A stretch of 38,549 bases of DNA from Mucidula mucida (taxonomy: Eukaryota; Basidiomycota; Agaricomycetes; Agaricales; Physalacriaceae), in the NCBI GenBank assembly GCA_015501055.1, contig JADNYV010000323.1, forward strand, positions 1 to 38,549. Direction: 5' to 3'. A program made the position numbers and the translations under genes. The notes under the pieces were generated by a model. The model did no database searches and was not told the DNA's origin. It saw nothing but the letters and a program-made list of their open reading frames with translations. Positions within the stretch are counted from its first letter, which is position 1. The number at the start of each line of letters is the position of its first letter. Shown in pieces: positions 30,513 through 38,549 of this stretch.

Positions 30513-31420
30513 CTAGATCCACCGGGGGGTAGTCGCGTTAGCATCTACGCTCAATGTCCCAGACGCTTCAGCACTCGATGACTCGTCGCCTCCTCCATAC
30601 AAAGATTATATTCCAGCTGTAATCAAAGAGAATCTAAACAACGCAAACTGGACAACGAGGAAGGAAGAAACATACGATGGTCATGACTGTGTTCGTGCCA
30701 TCCAAAACATATCTCCAGCTTCTTGTGCGGGACAGTGGTACCGTTCGGAAGGTGTGTCGACCTTAGTGGAGCTGGGCCCCGAAACCATCCTGCCTGACTA
30801 CGCGACGCTTTTGATTGAGGGTAGGCGATTCGGTCTTGGGACCTCCAGAAGCAGATGAAGAACCTGTCCGCGTAGCAGCTTTCGTAGGTGATGGCGAGCT
30901 GGTTTTAGTCGGCATGGCTTTAGTGATGGAAGAGGTAGGCGGGCGCTCGGTCTTGGGTTGTGTATGCTCGGTATTATAAGGGATTTGCCATTCTTTGTCT
31001 TGGGTAGCTTGATGCCCTTGCCGAGGTCGTGAAAACCACCTTCAAAGTATATCTCCCGCTTGTCATTCTATGAGATCATTTAACGCGATAATGGTGGACG
31101 GCACATAATAATCGCATACCTGTGAATCGCAGTTGAGCGGTCGCGGAGGCAATATCCAGGGCCTGACGAAGGATAGCAGCGCGTCCTAGCCTCTTTATGG
31201 CGCGTTCCGGCGTCGTAGATGGCGACCGTGCTCGCCATGCTGCGTCTGCATCTTGGAGACGCTCGCGGATTTCGATGTGTCGAAAATGAATCACAGTTGG
31301 ACGCGGAATCTTGTCAAAGTGGGGCATTCGTCGTAGACAGAGCCATTCTGCCCGTTGTTGAGGGAGAGGACGACGACGACAGCTTTCCACGCGTTGTTAG
31401 CGGTGTCCATTAAGGTGGCA
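30513..31420 (-). pseudogene. Degenerate relative of the proline-rich secreted protein
   Basis: The exon ending at about 30676 reads RTRSWRYVLDGTNTVMTI and is followed by a GTATGT intron. It matches ARENWKPRLDGTGAVIGNTV plus the homologous intron of the gene at 28926-29646. The next exon starts CTGGAATATAAT, one base shorter than its homologue before the acidic part (YGGGDESSSAEASGTLSV, stop at 30513), so the frame is lost. Further upstream (31420-30790) frames such as IYFEGGFHDLGKGIKLPK and ALDIASATAQLRFT look protein-like, but their splices run into stops. It could be one long decayed gene or two. Confidence 0.5.
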
Positions 31421-31549
31421 GTCGAAAGCAAGGTGTCGTCGGAGTTATCGGTCTATCAATTATTGGCACGTGGCCTCCTAACATCATACCTTCAAGTTGA
31501 GGACATCTCATTGCTCGGCCAGTGGGTATACATTCATCTAAGTATTTAA

Positions 31550-33405
31550 TCATACATGCAGCTCTCCAATCTCGCGCTCCAGAGCAGGTAGCTTATACCA
31601 ATCATCCCCTATAGCCCCGGCCGGACGCGACCCAGATGCCAGCGCCACGGAGTCGACACTGAATTGTGACGGATTCTTGGCGACTATAAACGTAGGCAGA
31701 TCTACATGACTCAGCATTTCCGGGTCCTCCAAACGCGCGCGCGAGCGGCTTCGAGCGTTCAAGCTATAAGAGACAGCATCAGACAAGAGGCTCAGCTGTA
31801 GAGGAAACATCAGGCTTGCCTGGAGAGGAGCGTGTTTGCATATACTGCCTGCGTATAAGCGCCTGCGGCTTTCAGGAGAGTTGAAAGCACAGACCTTTAC
31901 TCAGGATCAAACACATTGTAAACGAAAGCATCGTCCTTGGAGCAGCTATTCTAACCGCAAATGCCGCGATGGCGATGAAACTGAAAAGATGTCGAGTACA
32001 GTGAGTCTTTCGCATACTAACAGTCAGGCTTACCACGAAAGTAGACCATTATTAATCGTAATGACGATAATTTGGTTCACAACGCTGTCTGTTCTAAAAA
32101 CGAACCTCCGTGATCTCGTTCTACAAACCAAGGACAACGAGACATACGAAGCTTCTCCCGTTTTTCGAACACGCAGGGAGTAGCATAGGCTAGTTGTGAT
32201 GATCATATCAACGGCAGCGACTGTGGCAAAGGTTGACGCCGAGAGCGCCTAAAGTCAAGGTCAGAAGAATCCGACGGTCTTGCAGACAGAACACACATTG
32301 AAGTATGACGGGAGAGTCATGACGTTCGGGTGGCTCAATCTAAGGACTAGCTCATGAGCGATCAATGGAGTGCTCGTAGGTGAGAAACCAAGCGAACCCA
32401 ATCACCGAGACCGCTGAAGAGGAAAAGTCTGCGTTAACGAATGCCTTCGAATGAATGACGTGGTCGTACTAGTAGCCAATACTAGAGCCGGAAATGTGAG
32501 GTCGTACTTAAACACCCAGTGTAGCACGAAACGACAACTTACCAAATTGAGAAACTGATAGAGCACACTAACGGACGCAGCATCAGGAATTTGTTATGGC
32601 AAGGACTTGTACGAGAACGCACAATAACCGCGTAGAGCAATCTACTCTCGCTCACTATACTTCGAGTTATTACAGGAAAGAGCAAATGAGGAAGACAACA
32701 CACGGATGTAAACGCGTTTGGCGAAGAAGCTACCACGGCGCAATGAGACTACGGTTCTGCTCTCCCAACTTTGAGAACCCACAGTTGAATGATCATGCCA
32801 GAAAGTCCCTAGATGCATCGATTCAGACGTGCGAAATCAAACGCGCTACTAAATCTCACATCAGTGAATGCAGGAACCTAAGCGAATGAACTGAGTGGGT
32901 TCCGCAGTGACGTCGGGCATGACGGAACGTACCATAAGACTCCTGCGCAAGGCGTGCCATTTAGCCGATGTTCAGGAAACCGTAAAGAACATACCAGACG
33001 AGGTATGCAGGAGCACGAATATCCCCTGCTTCGATTATGAGGTAGTGGTAGATCGCATGGCCAGCAAGCACTTCATCGAAAATCTCGAGTAGCCTACCAT
33101 TGTAATGCTGTCCGTTCATACGCGTGTCTATATAGGAGACGAATAACGCACCAAACGATTGTAACCTTCGAACTGATCATTGAATTGCCCCCAGCGTAGA
33201 TACGAAAGTACGTACCATGGCCTTCAAAGCCCGGCGATCCTTCGTGAACGTCCTGAAATACTGTATCGTTTGCAGAGAAGTAATTCCGAATATGCTACAA
33301 AGGGGGGATGTTAGAATGTACTTGGCGAACCGTATCAGACACGAACAACGTAGAGATCGTGAAACCAATGAGAAGGGCACCAAGAGTGGCGTGTTGGGGA
33401 GCCAT
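31550..33405 (-). CDS. DUF6534-type multi-pass membrane protein
   Basis: Secure exons: 33405-33347 (MAPQHATLGALLIGFTIST), 33294-33216 (IFGITSLQTIQYFRTFTKDR), a piece ending 32995 (DEVLAGHAIYHYLII), 32942-32933 (10 nt), 32877-32860 (18 nt), 32808-32783 (26 nt, GLSGMIIQL) and one from 32729 (FFAKRVYI). Later exons are 32248-32148 (FATVAAVDMIITTSLCYSLR), 32093-32034 (TDSVVNQIIVITINNGLLS), 31980-31901, 31862-31820 and 31763-31550 (LNARSRSRARLEDPEM). Introns are 38-56 nt. These segments match, in order, the seven-helix layout of the large agaricomycete family with a C-terminal DUF6534 domain: IFGI..QTIQYF, H..Y.YL, TD..(I)N.(L)I..TINNGLL and LNAR. Three joins (about 33215-33100, 32710-32500 and 32500-32250) are unresolved. 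The function of the family is unknown. The last intron is GC-AG (31819-31764). Confidence 0.75.
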
Positions 33406-34663
33406 TGCGTTGGACACTCCTGCTCGATGCACTTTAAGCGCAGAGAAAATTTACAGCAAAGATCATGGGGTGTGGCAACCGCGAAGCTTCTGTTTGATGC
33501 CGGAGTAAGACGGGAGCTCGGATCAGAATATCTCTCGCTCACTATATGTATATATATATCGAACGCGGTCCAGAAAGTTGTTGAAGGGACTTACTGGCAC
33601 GTTCATCATTCTCTGTTGATCGTTGGACGAAGCGCGGGTATTCGTAAAAGTATCAATGAAAAACGCGTCACGAGGTCTCGTTTGAAAGTGGCCGGCAGCC
33701 GCCGATCTACGGTCAGAGCTTACATTCTCAAGCTCGACCTCTTCTTAGCACTAGGGCTCCTGATAGCTCGTGCCAAATTTACTTAGAAGAAAGCCCCTTC
33801 ATGATTTCTGTAATCGGCCAGTCCTGTGCTTCGCGGGTCTCTATTGAAGATAGTGCCAGATACTTATATGCCGCCACACAAGCCGCAGTGTGATCCATTT
33901 CTAAAACTGACGAGTCAATACTGAAAACAGCGAAATAACCCAGAAGAGCCTAAAGTTCTGCGTCTCCTGGACCTGAATCACATCAGACAAAGCTCACTCG
34001 AGTTAGCGCCCAGCATTCTCGAATCGTTCGAGCGTGATACCTACTCTTGAAGTTGATCGTTCTCTATCACCTGTCTTGCTGCGACTGACAGCGAGTTCCG
34101 TGACGTAGGCGTCTCAGGTTTGCAACGTGATAGAGATGGCAGGTACGATTCAAGGGTAATCGGCACCTTGCTTCGTTCCAGCAATGTGAATGAATGGATA
34201 AGGTCAAGCCCTCGAGAAACAAATACATTATTTTCTCCAGTGGTTAACAGTTGCTCCACGACAGAGGGGAAAATTCGTAGATTGATTCACAGTTCTGTGG
34301 CTCTGTTTCCTTTAATCTGCGTAACTGGGAACAGGTAGACTTGCGAGAAGTCCACCACCTCTACTTATATGCTTCCTGGAAGGTTAGCCTGCCCCATAGA
34401 ATGATCAGCTTGACAGCGAGCACCTCGCGATTCATTAAGGTCGGACTAGATATCCCCCAGCGGTAATACAGGATCCCGTCGGTGCGCGATGGTGATTGAT
34501 ACCATCACCAGATGGCACCCAATCGAAGAGGCGTTGACGTTGGCGATATCTACCGGAAAGGTTACACGATGTTTTATAGTCCACGATGCGCCGATTGTTA
34601 CTACTATACAGTCTGTGTAGTATTTGCTCTTTATAGCGACCCCGCCTATAGATCCCTCGGATG
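33406..34663. other. No supported gene
   Basis: This lies between two genes on the same strand: the 3' side of the flavocytochrome gene and the promoter of the DUF6534-type gene. A 189-codon plus-strand frame starting at 33217 is the antisense shadow of the latter's first exons. A minus frame at 34041-34259 lacks support. Confidence 0.45.
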
Positions 34664-37039
34664 TTACTACATCGAACGATGTCCGAGTCAGTGTCAAAAT
34701 GTAAATAGATGAGAAATCTACTCACAACAGTACCGAATGCCTCCACATGAAGCAGAATGCTCGGTCCTCCCCGAACGATATCTCCAAATCGCGGAGACCT
34801 CAGCGACCCACGAACTGCATTCGCAAGCGCCACCGTGCCGCAGACTGAGTGGTCTTACTCAGTATGTGTATACGGAGTAAAAGGGAGTCTCTCACCGTTT
34901 ACGCTTATCGTACCCCCGCCCATCTTGCCGACCTCCCCACTGAGGATCTTGTCCAAGTCCGGCCGCCCTCCTTTCTTGATAGTCAAAACGTCCCCGAATG
35001 GGAAAGGGTCCAGCGCATCTTTGGAATTAGCACTCCCGCCTGCCTTCTCCTCCGATTCATCGCGGGACGGCGGGACTGAGTCGTCATCCCATTCTCGTCC
35101 AGCCTCTTCGTGAGCACCAGCGGTGTCAGTCACGTATATCTCGATTTTGATCTGCAGGTCGTTCGGGAGATCCTTCAGCGCTTTGAGCAACGGTTTGTAG
35201 ATCCAGGAGGCATGCGCTGGATGTATGATTTGTCATGAGCGGAGTCTTACGCCGATAACTGGAACATACTCTGGTCGCGCACCGCCCAGACAAATACTAT
35301 TCTTGGATATGGCGCCCCACTAGACCTAGATTTTCTGCACAGGGGATCACAAGTCAGTGCCGTCTGGAAGCAAAAGAGAAACACGTACTCTAACGCTTCA
35401 AGGAATAAAGGCAGAGTGAATGCCACCCCAGAGCCGCCTATGGAGGAAACATCAGCGTCAATACAGTACGCTGCGAATCAGATGTTTACCGGCGACAAAA
35501 ACGACACTGTCACACCCCCTAATGAGGGGCGGCGAGCTGTACGGGCCGTCCATCCAAACACGCATCTTCCCTTGTTCCGCGTTCATCAACAAGCGCTTGG
35601 AGAAGCCCTTCCGAACGCGCACAAAGAAAACTAGCTTTGACTCATCCTCGTACGCAATCGTGAAGGGATGCGCCTGCCAGAATGAAATGCCGGGAAGAGT
35701 CAAGTATACACTTTGACCTGCACGCCAATGAAAGAAACGCGGCTTGTCGACAGACAAACGGAGGAAGTGGGGAGAAAGAACTTCAATCGACGTAGTATTG
35801 TTGACGTTTGACAACACGACGCGGACAAAACGGAGGAATACATCCAGTGCCCAAAGAAGAATTGCTGGCCAGATGTAGGGTCCCCATCTGAAAAATGTAA
35901 TTAGTGAGTTATTCCTCGAGCGTCGTGGCAGATGACGTACGGCCCAAGCTCGGATGAGTGGAAATAGGCTCCCAAGATGAAGATGCTGAAGGATAAACAT
36001 CAACCTTCGAAAAGAGAAGTAGATATCGAGGACTTACACAGCCGTTGCGAAATGAAAGATCTTGAAGAACTCATAACTTGCATCACGGATGGGCCGAAGA
36101 GCGAAAAGAGTGACAAGTGTAAGCGCCACCGCAGCCATGACGCCTGATCGCATCCACGGATTTTCCAGATCCGTTTCTCCCGAAAGTCTAATAGTAGTTG
36201 AGAGAGAAAATGAAACGCATTCAAAAAGGAAAAGGAACGAACCCAAGTTGAAACTAGTAGCTGTGATGAGGTACGAATAGAAGCAGCACGAGACGACGTA
36301 CCCTTCCACCTGCATGTAGCCAAACGAGAATACAACTCGTTCGTGCAACGACACGATGCAAGTAGTTTAGCTACAAGTCAACTATTAGCTTCACTTGATG
36401 GGTATCAGTTTCTGATACCTTGTCAAAGCTGATGCCAGTCAAGACTGTGGAGCATCCCGATTAGCATACACCGGAACAGTAACAACGAACACGAACAGGA
36501 TAATATATTGTTCTTCATCGCCAGCGCGACGAGAAGGTTGGTCTGAAGTGCAGCAATGTGACCTGCCCGATTAGCGTAGTACTTGGGGTCGAACTTCAAT
36601 CCAATCGTCGATGTGGCTGAAATCCGGATGATTATCGACTGAATTCAAAGAAGAGGAGACATGCCGTACAGTTGATTAATGACCATGTAAAGATGATTGC
36701 GATGTAAGCCGCCGTCAGGAAAATCTCTGCGACATTCAACGTGTAGTAATTTCCTATGGGTATCGTCCATCTAAACGCCATAACGCGGAAGACGTTGACG
36801 AAGGCGAGAGGGACGCGGCGAAGGGAGATGCGTCCGCGCTCGCCGTTCCTTCCTTGGATGCGACGAGCACGATTGAATAGAAGTGAGATTACATGGCAGA
36901 TCGACAGAAAGACGATGAAGCTGGCGAGGAGGTACCACACTTGCTTGGGGTAGTCGGCTGCGCGCTGGACGCGAATGGCGCGGTCGGGATCGATCTTCTT
37001 CGCGAGGATGCTCGAAGGAAGTGGGGCAGGGGAATCCAT
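34664..37039 (-). CDS. Ferric reductase/NADPH oxidase-type flavocytochrome, 581 aa
   Basis: Thirteen exons: 37039-36670, 36616-36497, 36444-36419, 36370-36302, 36253-36243, 36187-36038, 35985-35941, 35887-35490, 35437-35389, 35334-35270, 35216-34896, 34844-34726 and 34666-34664. All phases agree. The membrane domain carries two haem-ligand pairs, each 14 apart: His177 (LNYLHR) with His191 (VWLHAGGR), and His244 (KIFHFA) with His258 (AYFHSS). FAD binding is marked by HPFT (His337) in FWQAHPFTIAYED. The NADPH site is VFVAGGSGVAFTLPL (about 392-406), and the family end reads GPSILLHVEAFGTV. It would move electrons from cytosolic NADPH across the membrane to ferric iron or another acceptor. The domain order fits fungal FRE reductases, and an EF-hand is absent. 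No extracellular signal is clear. Confidence 0.92.
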
Positions 37040-38180
37040 TGAAGTCCTTCATAGACAATACCAGCATGATAAAGGCGCCCATGAACTCCGTTTACCATAG
37101 CATGGGTGAGAATCTGAAGTACCCATTGGGAAGTATATTCCACGTGTCGCTCCCGGATATTACGCATATTATTGAAGACCAATCGTGCATCTCCTATCCT
37201 CGTATGCACACTAGCCCAGCCAGGTACGGTGCAAGTGCGCCGAAGACTGAATAGGAGGTATGGAAGCTGCACCTAATAATACGCGTCAGTCAGCGCGCGG
37301 TGGCGAGTAAAACTCGCCAAGCATTGGGTCTACGCACATTTCGGTCAAATCTTGGTCCCGATGTGGGCAAGTAACCCGAGAACATACCCCCGTAAGTCCG
37401 CGTTTGAGTAATCGGAAGGGAGAAGGTTGACGCATGTGACTGTATCTGATAAGCCGTCATCCGCATCGTGTCGTGATCGCATCAAGGAAGACTGTCAACG
37501 GTATGTCAGTGGGAAAAGAGGGAGATATCTGATAAGACGCGTGTGCAAGATCGCCAGTGTGAGACGAAAAAGTTATCTGATAATCCTCGTGGTTGATAAC
37601 GTTGAAGTAGTATTGTTGTGAGAGAAATAGTAGAAGGCGTCGCGTCTGCTGGCCGCTTCCTGTCGGCCGATAGCGTTGAGCAAGATTGGAGTGCGAAAAG
37701 AAGTGAATCCTTTCACGTAGAAACCGGCATTGGGAGACTGCGTTTCGCGACGATACCCGGACAACGAATGAACAGGATTCTAGGACCAATTGCTGATGAC
37801 CCATGTAGAAAAGGAATTGATACGCCATGCGGAGTGAGAGACTTCGGCGTAACAAGGTTTCTCGGAACTTGACGCATCTGAGGATAACGACATGTTAAAC
37901 CGAGTTTGATTGATCAAAATGGCCTTCCCTTCTCTAATAGCCCTAAGCTACTTACACCTTGCAGCAAACCTTGATGACAGGCGGACTACAAATGAGGAGC
38001 CCTAACCTTCACTCATGCTACGCGAGCCTGCTGTCGACTCAATGCTAGACTGACCGCATGCAAACTCGTGGATAATATGGTGCTGATGAAAACACCGATG
38101 CATGAGTCCTGTGTTCAGAACATCTCCTTGGTTCTTCCGCTCTTCCGCAACGCACTTGAGGATGAACCTTGATGCTTTCG
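37040..38180. other. No supported gene
   Basis: The promoter side of the flavocytochrome gene and beyond. Overlapping frames at 37427-37872 on both strands have no motif. I see no repeat. A protein-like minus-strand piece at 38184-38100 (FILKCVAEERKNQGDVLNTG) may belong to the gene at the right edge. Confidence 0.4.
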
Positions 38181-38489
38181 TCAATCACGCTGACCATGTC
38201 CATGAATGCATCCTCTTTCCTGCGAAAACATTTGATATGGTAAGACTACCACGCCATTACGAAGAAGGACGCGAATGATCTTCCCACCTGAGTTCACCGA
38301 AATCCGACTCGCACCCGACAGGCATGAGAGCGTGTACTAACCAGAGAAACAAGGCGCTGCGAGTTCCGGGCGGAGAGGCGATGGGCCCACGCCTTCGCTT
38401 CCGAGAACATGCGAAATGGTAGCGGCACCGTTCCAACCGCCATATGAGCCCATTTCGCCATGTGCTAACTTGTCTTCACGTACGGTCAT
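38181..38489 (-). CDS. Partial unknown gene at right edge
   Basis: On the minus strand, Met38489 opens a clearly protein-like, glycine-rich segment: EMGSYGGWNGAATISHVLGS, then EGVGPSPLRPELAAPCFSG. It ends at a GTTAGT donor near 38344. An acceptor near 38291 is followed by a short exon. After another possible intron comes KEDAFMDMVSVIDESIK (about 38225-38175). The joins are not certain, and the frame may continue upstream of the window. I do not recognise the family. The Gly-Trp-Asn-Gly-Ala-Ala signature should make it easy to identify by a search. Confidence 0.42.
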
Positions 38490-38549
38490 CCGAGGCATTC
38501 AGTCTTCAAATGGTCTTGTAGGAGCACGTACAGTGACCGAGCCTCCCGA

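Noticed and set aside
33217..33786. A 189-codon plus-strand frame
   Set aside because: The opposite strand carries family-conserved exons of a DUF6534-type protein, so this frame is a shadow.

Overview
The window looks like nuclear DNA of a filamentous fungus, most likely an agaricomycete basidiomycete. The reasons are dense genes cut by many 40-60 nt GT-AG introns, a tRNA-Asp with an intron, an F-box protein, a DUF6534-type membrane protein, a Crypton-type tyrosine recombinase with a GCR1_C domain, and several small non-autonomous DNA transposons. No bacterial features (operons, Shine-Dalgarno sites, CRISPR) are present. Exon joins were worked out by eye from frame continuity, splice-site consensus and family conservation, without transcripts.

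Layout. 1-2540: nothing recognisable, then an intron-containing tRNA-Asp, then two nested hAT-like elements, each with its own 8-bp target duplication. 2945-5786: a membrane-anchored alpha/beta-hydrolase and, convergent to it, a 488-aa coiled-coil protein. 6462-9100: two small genes that share a charged module and an intron position, then a coiled-coil/tail-anchored reading frame with an apparent 1-nt frameshift. 9852-12892: a Cys-rich RING-like protein and, convergent, a Crypton-type recombinase gene whose 3' end seems damaged. 12893-19145: a repeat-rich, gene-poor stretch. It holds a 21-bp-stem hairpin, a membrane-protein fragment, two 244-bp inverted MITE copies (242/244 identical), and three SnoaL/NTF2-like copies: one lone last exon, one intact gene, and one decayed gene split by a 370-bp hAT-like element.

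19146-25145: an 828-aa F-box protein and a tandem pair of ketopantoate-reductase-family genes (371 and 366 aa) sharing all seven intron positions. 26047-27581: a Zn-cluster/coiled-coil protein of 380 aa in eight exons. 28189-31420: a small secreted two-cysteine protein, a secreted proline-rich protein, and a degenerate relative of the latter. 31550-37039: a DUF6534-type multi-pass membrane protein with exons as short as 10 nt and a GC-AG intron, then a 581-aa ferric-reductase/NADPH-oxidase-type flavocytochrome with an 11-nt exon and a stop codon made by the last splice. 37040-38549: no recognised gene except a partial reading frame at the right edge.

The strongest biology here is genome dynamics: nested hAT elements, a nearly identical inverted MITE pair, a hAT insertion in a duplicated SnoaL-like gene, and tandem gene duplication. 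No new defence or biosynthetic system is evident. The least familiar coding signals are the small charged-module genes at 6462-7857 and the right-edge frame.
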